Origin: DASXKD01 sp963806145
GTDB taxonomy: Bacteria > Actinomycetota > Actinomycetes > Streptosporangiales > Streptosporangiaceae
Direction: 5' to 3'
DNA length: 64,000 nucleotides
NCBI GenBank assembly: GCA_963806145.1
Contig: CAWDXD010000030.1
Coordinates: 62,001 to 126,000 of the forward strand
Both the position numbers and the translations under genes were made by a program. The notes below the pieces were generated by a model. The model was not told the DNA's origin, ran no database searches, and saw only the letters and a list, made by a program, of their open reading frames with translations. Positions 17,741 to 27,459 of this stretch are shown here, in pieces (the first letter of the stretch is position 1; the number at the start of each line of letters is the position of its first letter).

Positions 17741-20149
17741 ATGAGCGAGACGCTCACGCTGCCGGTGCTGCCCCTGGCCGACGAGGTCGTGCTGCCCGGC
17801 ATGGTGGTCCCCATCGAGCTGTCGGACACCGACGTCCGTGGCGCCATTGAGGCTGCGCGCAATAAGGGACTGGGGCGCGGCCCCGGCATAGATTCGGAAG
17901 ACAAGGCGCAGGTGCTGCTGGTGCCTCGGCTGGGCGATCGTGGCCTGGCGGGCGTCGGCACGCTGGCCGTGATCGAGCAGCTCGGCCGGCTGCCGGGCGG
18001 TGAGCCCGGTGCCGTGGTCCGCGGCGTGTCCCGGGTGAGGATCGGGTCGGGCACGACCGGCCCGGGCGCGGCGCTGTGGGTCGAGGGCACGGTGGTCGAG
18101 GAGACCGGCCGCGGCGGCCGCGCTACGGAGCTGGCCAAGGAGTACAAGGCGCTGGTCGTCGGCGTGCTCGGTAAGCGCGGCGCATGGCAGGTCATCGATG
18201 CCTTCGAACAGCTCGATGACCCGTCGGCGGTTGCCGACCGGGCCGGTTACGCCAGCTACCTGACCGCGGAGCAGAAGCTCACCCTGCTCGAAACCGCGGA
18301 CCTGGTGAAGCGGCTGGAGCTGGCGATCGGCTGGACCCGTGACCACCTGGCCGAGCTGGACGTGGCCGAGACCATCCGCAAGGACGTCACCGAGGGGATG
18401 GAGAAGCAGCAGAAGGAGTTCCTGCTCCGCCAGCAGCTCGCCGCGGTGCGCAAGGAGCTCAACGAGCTGACCGGCGACGGCGACAGCGAGGAAGACGACT
18501 ACCGCGCCCGGGTCGAAGCGGCTGACCTGCCGGAGAACGTGCGCGAGGCCGCGCTGAAGGAGGTCGGCCGGCTGGAGCGGACCCCCGACGCGTCACCGGA
18601 GACCGGGTGGATCCGCACCTGGCTGGACACCATCCTGGAAGTGCCGTGGAACGAGCGGACCGAGGATGCCTACGACATCGCCGGGGCGCGGCAGATCCTC
18701 GATGAGGACCACACCGGGCTCGACGACGTGAAGGAGCGGATCGTCGAGTACCTGGCGGTGCGCAAGCGCCGCGCGGACCGGGGCCTGCGCGTCATCGGCG
18801 GGCGCCGCAGCGGTGCCGTGCTCGCCCTGGTCGGGCCGCCCGGCGTCGGCAAGACCTCGCTGGGCGAGTCGGTGGCCCGGGCGATGGGCCGCAAGTTCGT
18901 CCGGGTCGCGCTCGGCGGGATCCGGGATGAGGCGGAGATCCGTGGGCATCGCCGCACCTACGTCGGCGCGCTGCCCGGCCGGATCGTCCGGGCTATCCGT
19001 GAGGCGGGCACGATGAACCCGGTCGTGCTGCTCGACGAGGTGGACAAGATCGGCTCCGACTACCGCGGCGACCCCGCCGCGGCACTGCTCGAGGTCCTCG
19101 ACCCGGCGCAGAACCACACGTTCCGCGACCACTACCTGGAGGTGGACCTCGACCTGTCCGACGTGGTGTTCCTGGCCACGGCGAACGTGCTTGAGGGCAT
19201 CCCAGGCCCGCTGCTCGACCGGATGGAGCTGGTCCAGCTCGACGGGTACACCGAGGACGAGAAGGTGCTCATCGCCAGGGATCACCTGCTGCCCAGGCAG
19301 CTGTCCAAGGCCGGGCTGGAGAGCGACGAGGTGACCGTGGCGGACGACGCGCTGCGGCTGATCGCCTCGGAGTACACCCGCGAGGCCGGCGTCCGGTCGC
19401 TGGAGCGCTCGATCGCACGGGTGCTGCGCAAGGTCGCCGCCAAGGCGGCGGTGGAATCGGCCGCGCTGCCGGTGCAGGTCACCGTGGCCAGCCTGCGCGA
19501 CTACCTCGGGCGGCCGCGGTTCACCCCGGAGACGAACCTGGCGTCCGGCGAGCGGCGGACCGCCGTGCCGGGCGTGGCGACCGGGCTCGCCGTCACCGGC
19601 GCGGGCGGGGATGTGCTCTACATCGAGGCATCGCTGGCCGATCCGGAGACCGGGTCCACCGGGGTCACGCTCACCGGCCAGCTCGGCGACGTCATGAAGG
19701 AGTCGGCCCAGATCGCGCTGTCCTACCTGCGGTCCCACGGGGTCGAGCTGGAGCTGCCGGTCTCCGACCTGAAGGACCGCGGCGTGCACGTGCACGTGCC
19801 CGCGGGCGCGGTCCCCAAGGACGGCCCGAGTGCTGGCGTTACGATGACCACGGCGCTGGCCTCGCTCCTGTCCGGGCGGCCCGTCCGCTCGGATGTGGCG
19901 ATGACGGGTGAGGTGTCACTCACCGGCCGGGTGCTGCCGATCGGCGGGGTCAAGCAGAAGCTGCTGGCCGCGCACCGGGCCGGCGTGACGACCGTGCTGA
20001 TCCCGCAGCGCAACGAGCCCGACCTGGACGACGTGCCCGCCGAGGTGCTCGCCAAGCTGGACGTCCACCCGGTGAGCGATGTCCGTGAGGTGCTGGCGCT
20101 GGCCCTGGAGCCGGCCGGATCCGTGGACGCGGCACCGGTCGCTGCGTAA
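17741..20149 (+). CDS. lon: ATP-dependent protease Lon (LonA)
   Basis: The ATG at 17741 has GGAGG five bases upstream; the open frame also offers a TTG at 17729 inside that site. The 802-residue protein has the LonA order: substrate-binding N-domain (1-200), coiled helical linker (about 200-300), AAA+ module with Walker A GPPGVGKT (about 365-372), and a C-terminal Ser-Lys protease. The catalytic serine lies in KDGPSAGVTM (S697) and the lysine in GGVKQKLLAA (K740). It degrades misfolded and regulatory proteins in the cytosol. A perfect HAIR element immediately upstream indicates HspR control, and a strong hairpin follows the stop. It appears monocistronic. Confidence 0.97.
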   Translation: MSETLTLPVLPLADEVVLPGMVVPIELSDTDVRGAIEAARNKGLGRGPGIDSEDKAQVLLVPRLGDRGLAGVGTLAVIEQLGRLPGGEPGAVVRGVSRVRIGSGTTGPGAALWVEGTVVEETGRGGRATELAKEYKALVVGVLGKRGAWQVIDAFEQLDDPSAVADRAGYASYLTAEQKLTLLETADLVKRLELAIGWTRDHLAELDVAETIRKDVTEGMEKQQKEFLLRQQLAAVRKELNELTGDGDSEEDDYRARVEAADLPENVREAALKEVGRLERTPDASPETGWIRTWLDTILEVPWNERTEDAYDIAGARQILDEDHTGLDDVKERIVEYLAVRKRRADRGLRVIGGRRSGAVLALVGPPGVGKTSLGESVARAMGRKFVRVALGGIRDEAEIRGHRRTYVGALPGRIVRAIREAGTMNPVVLLDEVDKIGSDYRGDPAAALLEVLDPAQNHTFRDHYLEVDLDLSDVVFLATANVLEGIPGPLLDRMELVQLDGYTEDEKVLIARDHLLPRQLSKAGLESDEVTVADDALRLIASEYTREAGVRSLERSIARVLRKVAAKAAVESAALPVQVTVASLRDYLGRPRFTPETNLASGERRTAVPGVATGLAVTGAGGDVLYIEASLADPETGSTGVTLTGQLGDVMKESAQIALSYLRSHGVELELPVSDLKDRGVHVHVPAGAVPKDGPSAGVTMTTALASLLSGRPVRSDVAMTGEVSLTGRVLPIGGVKQKLLAAHRAGVTTVLIPQRNEPDLDDVPAEVLAKLDVHPVSDVREVLALALEPAGSVDAAPVAA

Positions 20150-20153
20150 CACC

Positions 20154-20192
20154 CTGACGCCCGGGCGGCGTTTGAGTCGGCCCGGGCGTCAG
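20154..20192 (+). terminator. Hairpin terminator after lon
   Basis: A perfect 13-base inverted repeat (CTGACGCCCGGGC and its complement) with a 13-base loop starts five bases after the lon stop. There is no T-run, as is common for actinobacterial terminators. It isolates lon from the VOC gene. Confidence 0.75.
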
Positions 20193-20406
20193 CGCCCGCC
20201 GCCAAGCACGGCGACGGCCGACTGGGCCATCATCCGCAGCACGGTGCCCGGTGCAGCCAGGCCGCGATGTGCGCGTCCGTGTCCACTTGCCCGATTATGC
20301 GTTCCCGGTAGGCCCTGGTCACAACGGTTTTTCAGCAAGATCATAGATGCTGCGGCCGTGACGGGATCGTGCGCAGCACTGGCCTGCGCACGGGAGGGAG
20401 ACGAGC

Positions 20407-20841
20407 ATGCCCGGGCAGATTCCAACAGGTGACATCCACCATTTGCGGCTCACCGTGACCGACCTGGAGCGGAGCCGCCGGTTCTACACCAGCCTGCTTG
20501 GCTTTGACGTCGCGGTGGAGTCGCCGCCGCCGGACGACCCGTCCGCCGCCGAGGTGTTCAAGGTCCTCTTCGGCGGCGTGGTCATGATCCGCGGGAACCT
20601 GCTCATGGGCCTGCGGCCGATGGCGCCGTCGGGGGACCGTTTCGACCCCGACCGGGTGGGCCTGGATCACCTGAGCTTCGGCGTGGCCAGCCGCGACGAC
20701 CTGGAGCAGGCGGCGCGGCTGTTCGACGAGAACGGCGTGCCGCACGGCGAGATCACCACGCTGGCGGGGTTCGGCATCGACGTGCTGCCGTTCGAGGATC
20801 CGGACGGCGTCCAGCTCGAACTGACCGCACCCTCGGCATAA
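20407..20841 (+). CDS. VOC (glyoxalase/dioxygenase fold) family protein
   Basis: The product is 144 residues with GGGAGG upstream of the ATG. IHHLRLTVTDLERSRRFYTSLLGF is the opening beta-alpha-beta of a VOC module, and DHLSFGVASRDDLEQAARLF starts the second module, ending in PFEDPDGVQLELTAP. Metal-ligand positions are the His in the first strand, the His in GLDHLSF, and the terminal Glu in QLEL. Single-polypeptide members dimerise and act as glyoxalases, dioxygenases or resistance proteins. The substrate is unknown. It stands alone between two terminator-like hairpins. Confidence 0.85.
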   Translation: MPGQIPTGDIHHLRLTVTDLERSRRFYTSLLGFDVAVESPPPDDPSAAEVFKVLFGGVVMIRGNLLMGLRPMAPSGDRFDPDRVGLDHLSFGVASRDDLEQAARLFDENGVPHGEITTLAGFGIDVLPFEDPDGVQLELTAPSA

Positions 20842-20876
20842 GCCCGCTGCGGTGCCCCACGGTGGGGATTACGCGG

Positions 20877-20910
20877 CGTGGCGCCGCCGTATTGTCACGG
20901 CGGCGCCACG
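20877..20910. terminator. Bidirectional hairpin terminator
   Basis: A perfect 14-base GC-rich inverted repeat with a 6-base loop lies between the convergent VOC gene and the secreted-protein gene. It is placed to terminate both. Confidence 0.8.
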
Positions 20911-20933
20911 TCCGTTGCAGCGCTACGGGCCGG

Positions 20934-22718
20934 TTAGGGGGCCGGGGCGCTCCAGATGAAGGTGCCCCAGTTGGTCAGGTTGTCCCTGAAGCCCTGGGGG
21001 ACCATTTCGGTGGCCATGAACACCCGGCCGTTGCTGACCGCGCCCATGGAGTAGTCACCCCAGCGGCAGCCGCCGAAGTTCGGCCCGACAAACGCCGCGT
21101 AGCAGGTGAAGCTGTCCTCCGGGGCGGCGCCATTGGTGGCCAGGATCACCGGCCCGGTGGGACCGGTGGCGCCGTACCTGATGTAGGCCGGGCTCGGGAA
21201 GTTGTTCGGCCCGCTCAGCGCGAACAGCAGGAACCCGGTCCCGTTGGCGTCCACGGCGGTGTACGGGTACAGCAGGCCGGCGTTCTTGACCGCCACCACG
21301 CCCTGGTGGGCGACCGTGGCCGTCAGCGTCGTCCCGGACAGCGTGGGGCTGAGGATGCCCCAGGCGACGCCGCTGGTGCCGCTGGCCAGCGCGGTGTCCA
21401 GCTGGGTGTAGATGTGCCCGCCCACATAGGTCGGTTCCATCTCGGCGTCGAAGTCGGTCTGGATGGTCCCTGCCGGATCCTGGAATGCCTGGCCGAGCGG
21501 CCGTGGTCCCGGCTTCTGAGTTGCGTTCGGCGGGAACGCGTACCGCTGGGTGGTCACGGTGGTGCGGAACAGCGACGGGGGCCCGCTGCTGACCGCGGTG
21601 AGACCGGAGGTGTCGTTCAGCGCGTAGACCTGCACGTGGTTGTCGCTGAGCTGGTCCGGGTTGGACTCGACGAAGTACTCAGTATCGGTGGCGAACTTCG
21701 CGCCCGGTGGCGTGCTGGTAGGTGCGATGATCTCGGGCTGGCCGAACGGGTCGTGGGTGATCCGGTAGCCGAACACCGGCGGGACGATCCCGGTCTGCGC
21801 CACGTTCTCCAGTTGCTCCTTGGAGATGGCGTAGATGATCACGCCGTTGAAGCCCGACACGATGCCGAACTGGTCGGTGGTCACGTAGATGCCGTTGGCG
21901 TCGGCGCCCAGGTTGTCATAGTCACCGAAGCAGGGGCAGTGCGCGGTGCTGGCGTCTGTGGTGTCCCAGGAGAACACGGTGTAGCTGCCGGTGGGGTCCT
22001 GGGTGTTGCTCACGGCCTCGAACTGGACGCTCGGGGTGACCTCCTGGCCGGCCGAGTTGACTGTCCCGACGATGAACTCCTGGACGAACCAGCGCTTGGT
22101 CGGGGCGTCGTAGTAGCAGCGCGGGTCGGAGAAGAAGTCCGTGGTGGGCTGGGCGAACACGCTCGTTGACCCGATCGGCGGCAGCAGTTGGTTGCCGTTC
22201 TTGTCGTAGATCGCCAGCGCGTTGTTGATGAACTCCATCACGTAGCCGCCGCCGGCGCACAGGCCCTGGTCCGGAGGCTCAAGGTCGAAACCACCGGCGG
22301 TGCTCGCCTGCTGGACGCCGCCCATGGCGCTGAACCCGTTCTCGCCGGGCACGTTCTGGGTGGTCAGCCCGGCGGTGCCCGGGTTGGGATTGTTTGTCGG
22401 CGTGCCCTTCGGCCGGCGGGCGGCGATCGCGTTGTCCACCACCCGGAAGCTGCCGCCCTGCGCGGCGGCCTTGGAGATCGGCGCGCCCTGGCGCTGGGCC
22501 GCCACCCGCGTCCGGTGCTCAGACTTGGCCAGCGAGCTGAAGTTCACCTGCCCGACGATGTTCAGCGGCAACGTGAATACCGGGACGTTGACAACGCTGG
22601 AACTCGCCGAGGCCAAGGCTGGCGCCTGGCTGGCAAACGGAGCCGCGGCCAGGGCGGCGCCCAGCGCGGCCACCGCGGTAACTGTGAGCAATCTGGATCG
22701 GATGAAGGGGACTCGCAA
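20934..22718 (-). CDS. Secreted hypothetical protein, propeller-like
   Basis: The TTG start at 22718 has GGGAGG six bases upstream. The 594-residue product opens with a classical signal peptide: RSR, a hydrophobic stretch TAVAALGAALAAAPFA, and an A-x-A cleavage region near residue 36. The mature part has repeated strand-rich segments, for example GGYVMEFINNALAIYDKNG, YYDAPTKRWFVQEF and DNLGADANGIYVTTDQF. These read like blades of a beta-propeller with possible metal-binding Asp. Six Cys in the mature domain could form disulfides. I recognise the type from soil actinobacteria but no function is established. It is transcribed divergently from the alpha/beta hydrolase. Confidence 0.7.
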   Translation of the reverse strand: MRVPFIRSRLLTVTAVAALGAALAAAPFASQAPALASASSSVVNVPVFTLPLNIVGQVNFSSLAKSEHRTRVAAQRQGAPISKAAAQGGSFRVVDNAIAARRPKGTPTNNPNPGTAGLTTQNVPGENGFSAMGGVQQASTAGGFDLEPPDQGLCAGGGYVMEFINNALAIYDKNGNQLLPPIGSTSVFAQPTTDFFSDPRCYYDAPTKRWFVQEFIVGTVNSAGQEVTPSVQFEAVSNTQDPTGSYTVFSWDTTDASTAHCPCFGDYDNLGADANGIYVTTDQFGIVSGFNGVIIYAISKEQLENVAQTGIVPPVFGYRITHDPFGQPEIIAPTSTPPGAKFATDTEYFVESNPDQLSDNHVQVYALNDTSGLTAVSSGPPSLFRTTVTTQRYAFPPNATQKPGPRPLGQAFQDPAGTIQTDFDAEMEPTYVGGHIYTQLDTALASGTSGVAWGILSPTLSGTTLTATVAHQGVVAVKNAGLLYPYTAVDANGTGFLLFALSGPNNFPSPAYIRYGATGPTGPVILATNGAAPEDSFTCYAAFVGPNFGGCRWGDYSMGAVSNGRVFMATEMVPQGFRDNLTNWGTFIWSAPAP

Positions 22719-22933
22719 TGCGTACCTCCCGGAACAGGGACATCAACGTCCACAGTTGCCGCCGCCGCAACCGACGCTAGACCTCACCGTCATGGCCGGG
22801 CAATAGTTTGCACTCCGCAAATAGCGGGCTTACCGGGTGATACTGGTGGGCCGTGTCGGCGGGCGGGCCTGGTCAGCGCAGCGGGACGGAGCGATCATGA
22901 AGCGAGCCGCGATCCCTGCCGAGTGGGAGCACC

Positions 22934-23986
22934 GTGGCCGAAACGGTAAGTTACCCGCCAGTTGACAGCGGTTGTCGCGTGCCCGACCCTGGAGCGATGA
23001 CCGCTGGCCAGACCACCGACCATACCGGCGGGCCCGGCGAGACGCCGGCCGGCGTCTCCCGGTGGGCCGACCTGAGCGGGCCCGTCCGCTACCTGGACTT
23101 CGGTGGCCCCGCCGACGGCCCGGCGGTCGTCTGCGTGCACGGCCTCGGTGGCTCGGCGGTCAACTGGACGGCGGTCGCGCCGCTGCTGACCGGGACCTGC
23201 CGGGTGCTGGCCCCGGACCTGGCCGGCCATGGGCTCACCCAGTCGCTGGGCCGCGGCACGGATGTCGCGTCGAACCGGGCCCTGCTGCACCGCTTCGTCA
23301 TGTCGGTGACCGGCGGGCCGGTGATCCTCGTGGGCAACTCGATGGGCGGCATGATCTCGCTGCTCGAAGCGAGCGCCGCCCCGGCGGCGGTGGCCGGCCT
23401 GGTGCTGGTCGACCCGGCGCTGCCATTCGTGCCCGCGCGGCCGGATCCTCTCGTTACCGCGATGTTCGCGGCATACCTCACCCCGGGGCTGCGCCGCGCG
23501 GTGCAGGCCCGGCGCCACCGCCAGGTCCCGGCCGAACTGGTCTCCAGCACCATGCGGCTCTGCTGCGCGGATCCTTCGCGGGTGGCGCCTGAGGTGCTCG
23601 CCCGGCATGTCGAGGTCGCGGTGCAGCGGGCCGCCTTTCCTGGCGTCGAGGCCGACTTCACCGCCGCGATGCGCTCGGTCGTCCGCACCGCCGGCTACCC
23701 GCACGGGCGCGCCTACGGCCAGCGGATCCGCTCGGTCACCTGCCCCGTGCTGCTGATCCACGGCACGGCTGACCGCCTGGTCCCGGTCGCGGCGGCGCGC
23801 GCGGCCGCGCGCGCCAACCCCGCCTGGTCGCTGCGGGAGTTCGGCGGCGTGGGCCACGTGCCGCAACTGGAGACCCCGCGGGACACCGCGGACGCGGTGC
23901 TTGAGTGGCTCGGCTCAGCGGGCCAGCAGGCCGCGCGCGCCGCGCGGACGGCCGCGGTTGGCGCGGACGGCGGGGGCATACCGTGA
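22934..23986 (+). CDS. Alpha/beta hydrolase
   Basis: This is a 350-residue protein from a GTG start. The oxyanion segment HGLGGSAVNW and nucleophile elbow VGNSMGGM (S136) are intact. The acid lies in HGTADRLVP and the histidine in GVGHVPQLE, completing a Ser-Asp-His triad. The cap region between 150 and 230 is basic. No signal peptide is seen, so it acts in the cytoplasm, probably as an esterase or C-C hydrolase. It lies about 150 bases upstream of the patatin gene on the same strand, suggesting a lipid-related pair, although a promoter-like AT-rich patch (ctatataagat) separates them. Confidence 0.87.
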   Translation: MAETVSYPPVDSGCRVPDPGAMTAGQTTDHTGGPGETPAGVSRWADLSGPVRYLDFGGPADGPAVVCVHGLGGSAVNWTAVAPLLTGTCRVLAPDLAGHGLTQSLGRGTDVASNRALLHRFVMSVTGGPVILVGNSMGGMISLLEASAAPAAVAGLVLVDPALPFVPARPDPLVTAMFAAYLTPGLRRAVQARRHRQVPAELVSSTMRLCCADPSRVAPEVLARHVEVAVQRAAFPGVEADFTAAMRSVVRTAGYPHGRAYGQRIRSVTCPVLLIHGTADRLVPVAAARAAARANPAWSLREFGGVGHVPQLETPRDTADAVLEWLGSAGQQAARAARTAAVGADGGGIP

Positions 23987-24137
23987 TCCCCGGCTCCGGC
24001 GGGCGAAGCCGCAGGTAGAGAGGTGCCTCGTAGGCCGTTACCGGGGAAATCTATATAAGATCTGCACATAACCGCCTGGCGGGGCTAACGGGCGGGGCTA
24101 AGCGGCCAATGCAGGCGTCGGGGCCCTGGAGGTGTAC

Positions 24138-25145
24138 ATGGGTCTGAAAGTGGTGCCTGGGCGTTCCCGGCCCCGGGTGGGGCTGGTACTCGGCGCCGGC
24201 GGGGTGCTCGGCGCGGCCTGGATGACAGGCGCGCTGCCCGCCCTGCAGGAACGGCTGCCGCGCCCGATCGGTGAGGTGGACCTGATCGTCGGGACCAGCG
24301 CGGGCAGCGTCCTGGCCGCCGCGCTGCGCTGCGGGGTCGGCATCGACGAGATGGTCGCCCACCAGCGGGGCGAGGCCATCGGGCCGCTGGAAGCCGCCGC
24401 CGTGGACGGTCTCACCGGTGGCCCCTGGCCGCCCGCGCCCCAGCTGCGCCTCGGCTCGGCCCGGCTGATGCTGGCCATGGTGCTGGCCCCGCACCGGGTG
24501 CACCCCGGCGTGCTGGCCAGTGCCTGGCTGCCGCTGGGCCGGGCTCACCACGGCCCGCTCCGCGACATGGTGCACGCCCTGCACTGCCACGCCTACGGCC
24601 TTCCGGTATCTGCCGAGCCACCGGCCTGGGTCCGCGGCGAGACCTGGATCGTGGCCGTCGACTACGGCTCCGGCCGCCGGGCCGTCTTCGGCCGGCCCGG
24701 CGCACCGCCCGCCCGGCTGCCCGACGCCGTGGTCGCGTCGTGCTCGATCCCCGGCTGGTACCAGCCCGCGGTGATCGACGGCCGCCGCTACGTCGACGGC
24801 GGCGTCCGGTCGCCGACCTCGCTGGGCATGGTGGCCCGGGCCGGCCTCGACGAGGTGTTCGTGCTCGCCCCGATGGCCAGCGTCGTGGCGGACCGGCCGC
24901 GCATGCCGCACGAGGTGCTGGAGCGGCAACTGCGGGCGCTGATGACCATGACGCTGCTGCGGGAGGTCCGGGCGCTGCGCGCGGCGGGCGTCGCGGTGAC
25001 GGTGCTCACCCCCGGACCGGAGGACCTGGCCGTGATGGGCGTGAACCTGATGGATCCCCGCCGTCGGCGGCAGGTGTTCGAGACGTCGCTGATCACCTCG
25101 GCGGCCGCGCTGGCGGCCCCGGCCGGGCACGAAGCCGTGGCGTGA
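24138..25145 (+). CDS. Patatin-like phospholipase
   Basis: The ATG at 24138 has GGAGG five bases upstream, so the GTG at 24132 is less likely (335 residues). The oxyanion loop GLVLGAGGVLGAAWMTG and nucleophile GTSAGS are followed by the catalytic Asp in RRYVDGGVRSP, the patatin Ser-Asp dyad. Patatins release fatty acids from phospholipids or other esters. There is no signal peptide and no membrane helix. The downstream PLP decarboxylase gene converges with a 15-base gap. Context with the alpha/beta hydrolase fits lipid turnover. Confidence 0.9.
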   Translation: MGLKVVPGRSRPRVGLVLGAGGVLGAAWMTGALPALQERLPRPIGEVDLIVGTSAGSVLAAALRCGVGIDEMVAHQRGEAIGPLEAAAVDGLTGGPWPPAPQLRLGSARLMLAMVLAPHRVHPGVLASAWLPLGRAHHGPLRDMVHALHCHAYGLPVSAEPPAWVRGETWIVAVDYGSGRRAVFGRPGAPPARLPDAVVASCSIPGWYQPAVIDGRRYVDGGVRSPTSLGMVARAGLDEVFVLAPMASVVADRPRMPHEVLERQLRALMTMTLLREVRALRAAGVAVTVLTPGPEDLAVMGVNLMDPRRRRQVFETSLITSAAALAAPAGHEAVA

Positions 25146-25160
25146 CCCGCGGGGGACAGC

Positions 25161-26522
25161 TCACTCCATCCGGTCGAGGATCTGCCGCACCAGCTCCATC
25201 GAGGTGTGCGGGTGCAGGAACGCGAACCGGGCGACGGTCTCGCCCTCCCAGGCTGACGGCGGGATGAACGCCACCTGGTCGGCCAGCAGCCGGTCGGCCC
25301 ATTGCGTGTACTGCTCCGGCGCCCAGCCGCGACGGCGGAACAGCACCACGCCGAGGTCCGGCTCGCGGATCAGCTCCAGGTGGCTGCGCTTGGCGATCTC
25401 CGCCGCGGTGCCGGCGGCCAGCCGGATCGCCGCCTCGATCGCCTCGCTGTAGGCACGGACCCCGTGGACCGACAGCGAGAACCACAGCGGCAGGCCGCGG
25501 GCCCGCCGGGTGAGGTGGTAGGCGTAGTCGGTCGGGTTCCAGTCCGCGGGCTCGTCGTGGATCACGTCGAGGTAGGACGCGTCCTGCTTGTGCACTGAGC
25601 GGGCGAGGGCCGGCTCGCGGTACAGCAGCGCGGCACAGTCGAACGGCGCGAACAGCCACTTGTGCGGATCCAGGACGAAGGAGTCGGCGTGCTCGATGCC
25701 GTCGAAGGAACGCCGGACGCTGGGGGCGAACAGCCCGGCTCCGCCGTAGGCGCCGTCGACGTGGAACCACAGGCCGTACTCGCGGGCGACCTCGGCCGCG
25801 CCGGCCAGGTCGTCGATGATCCCGGCATTCGTGGTGCCCGCCGTGGCGACCACCGCGGCCAGCGACGCCGGGTCGCCGTCGGCCTCGATGGCGGCGCGCA
25901 GGGCCGCGCCGGTCAGCCGGTGGTCGGGGGTGGCCACGGTCAGCGCGCCCATCTCCAGGATGCGCAGCGTGTTCCCGATGGAGGAATGAGCGTCGCCGCC
26001 GACCACGGCGCGGAGCCGGCGGTCCTGGCCGGCCGTCCCGGCCCGGCGCTTGGCCACCTCCCTGGCGACCATCAGCGCCGACAGGTTCGCCGCCGAGCCG
26101 CCGGACACGAAGCACCCGCCCGCCGAGCCGGGGAGCCCGGCCCGCTCGGCGATCAGCCGCAGCACCAGGTTCTCCGCGTGGATCGCCCCGGAGGCCTCCA
26201 GCCAGGAGATGCCCTGAATCGAGGCGCAGGAGACGAGCATGTCGAACAGCAGCGCTGCCTTGGTCGGCGCGGCCGGGATGAAGCCGAGGAACCGCGGGCT
26301 GTCGGCGGAGATCACCGCCGGCGCCAGGACCGAGACGTATGCGCCGAGCACCTGGTCCGCGTTGTGCGGTTCCTCGCCGGGCAGCCCGCTCAGCAGGGCA
26401 TCGAACTGCGCCGGGTCCAGGCTGTTCCCGTCCAGGGGAACCGGATCCAGCCGCAACCGGTTCTCGGCGTACGCCAGGACCGAGCGGATCATCTGCTCGG
26501 TCGTCGGATCCACACTGTGCAT
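25161..26522 (-). CDS. PLP-dependent group II amino acid decarboxylase family
   Basis: The product is 453 residues. The fold-type I core shows GCFVSGGSAANLSALMVAR (phosphate-binding Ser/Gly loop), WFHVDGAYGG (the Asp contacting the pyridine nitrogen) and FVLDPHKWLFAPFD with the Schiff-base Lys. This is the aromatic-L-amino-acid/glutamate decarboxylase family. Substrate residues cannot be read reliably, so tyrosine, DOPA, tryptophan or aspartate decarboxylation are all possible. It is divergent from the glutaminyl cyclase gene and convergent with the patatin gene, so it is probably monocistronic. Confidence 0.88.
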   Translation of the reverse strand: MHSVDPTTEQMIRSVLAYAENRLRLDPVPLDGNSLDPAQFDALLSGLPGEEPHNADQVLGAYVSVLAPAVISADSPRFLGFIPAAPTKAALLFDMLVSCASIQGISWLEASGAIHAENLVLRLIAERAGLPGSAGGCFVSGGSAANLSALMVAREVAKRRAGTAGQDRRLRAVVGGDAHSSIGNTLRILEMGALTVATPDHRLTGAALRAAIEADGDPASLAAVVATAGTTNAGIIDDLAGAAEVAREYGLWFHVDGAYGGAGLFAPSVRRSFDGIEHADSFVLDPHKWLFAPFDCAALLYREPALARSVHKQDASYLDVIHDEPADWNPTDYAYHLTRRARGLPLWFSLSVHGVRAYSEAIEAAIRLAAGTAAEIAKRSHLELIREPDLGVVLFRRRGWAPEQYTQWADRLLADQVAFIPPSAWEGETVARFAFLHPHTSMELVRQILDRME

Positions 26523-26680
26523 GGCGAAACCCTAGGGCATGCCCCTGAGCGCCGGCCTGCCACACGGTGGCACCACCCGGCTGGGCCCGGCCCCTTCTCA
26601 GTGCACGGCGCCGGATGCGGGCGCCGGCTGGCAAGATGTCAGCGTGGCGGCGCGAGCGGGCCACGGACCGGGGGAGCGGC

Positions 26681-27442
26681 GTGCTCCCGCGACGCGGGCG
26701 AGGAGGTGGCACGCTGAGATTTCACCGGCTGCGGGTGCTGCGCCGCCTGCCTCATCCCGGGCGGGGCTTCACCCAGGGCCTGATCGTCGGCCGGGACATG
26801 GTGTGGGAGAGCAGCGGCGGGTACGGGCAGTCGGCGCTGCGCCGGTACCCGCTCGGCGCGCAGCAGCCGGAGGGGCAGGTGCTGCTGCCGCCGGAGCTGT
26901 TCGGCGAGGGCATCTGCCGGGCCGGCGACCACATGTGGCAGCTCACCTGGCGGGAGCGGGTCGCGCTGCGCTGGGACGCGTGGAGCCTGGAACTGGCGGA
27001 GACGATCCCGTTCAACCGCGAAGGGTGGGGCATCTGCGCCGCCGACGGCACGGTCCTGACCAGTGACGGCACCAGCGAGCTGATCTCGCGCGACCCGGGC
27101 ACCCTGGAGCCGCTCGGCCTGATCCGGGTCCGCTGCGACGGCGAGCGGGTGACCGACCTCAACGACCTGGAATGGGCCGGCGGGCGGGTATGGGCGAACC
27201 TGCTGGGCAAGCGCTACCTGGTGGGCATCGACCCGGGCAGCGGTGAGGTCACCGACATCGTCGACGCCAAGACGGTGATGGAGCGCCACTGGGGTGACCC
27301 GGAGGCGGTGCTGAACGGTGTCGCGGCGCTGCCTGGCGCCGGAGAGTTCCTGCTCACCGGCAAGAACTGGCGGTCGATGTACCACGTCCGGCTGGCCGAG
27401 GACCGTGCGCCCAAGGAGCCGGCCCAGCTGGTCGCCGGCTGA
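26681..27442 (+). CDS. Glutaminyl-peptide cyclotransferase (plant/bacterial type)
   Basis: GFTQGLIVGRDMVWESSGGYGQSALRR, GEGICRAGDHMWQLTW, a following GWGICAADG, and LEWAGGRVWANL are the landmarks of the five-bladed propeller glutaminyl cyclases. LNGVAALPGAGEFLLTGKNW closes the fold. These enzymes convert N-terminal Gln to pyroglutamate. The start is uncertain: the open frame begins at 26567, ATG 26636 is possible, and GTG 26681 with GGGGAG upstream best fits the domain boundary. No export signal is visible from any of them, which is unusual for this class. The gene converges with the ABC ATPase gene, with only 17 bases between stops. Confidence 0.82.
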   Translation: MLPRRGRGGGTLRFHRLRVLRRLPHPGRGFTQGLIVGRDMVWESSGGYGQSALRRYPLGAQQPEGQVLLPPELFGEGICRAGDHMWQLTWRERVALRWDAWSLELAETIPFNREGWGICAADGTVLTSDGTSELISRDPGTLEPLGLIRVRCDGERVTDLNDLEWAGGRVWANLLGKRYLVGIDPGSGEVTDIVDAKTVMERHWGDPEAVLNGVAALPGAGEFLLTGKNWRSMYHVRLAEDRAPKEPAQLVAG

Positions 27443-27459
27443 GGTGCTGCCCCCGGCGG

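Noticed and set aside
18593..19795. 400-codon frame opposite lon
   Set aside because: It is antisense to the AAA+ and protease domains of Lon and has shadow composition.
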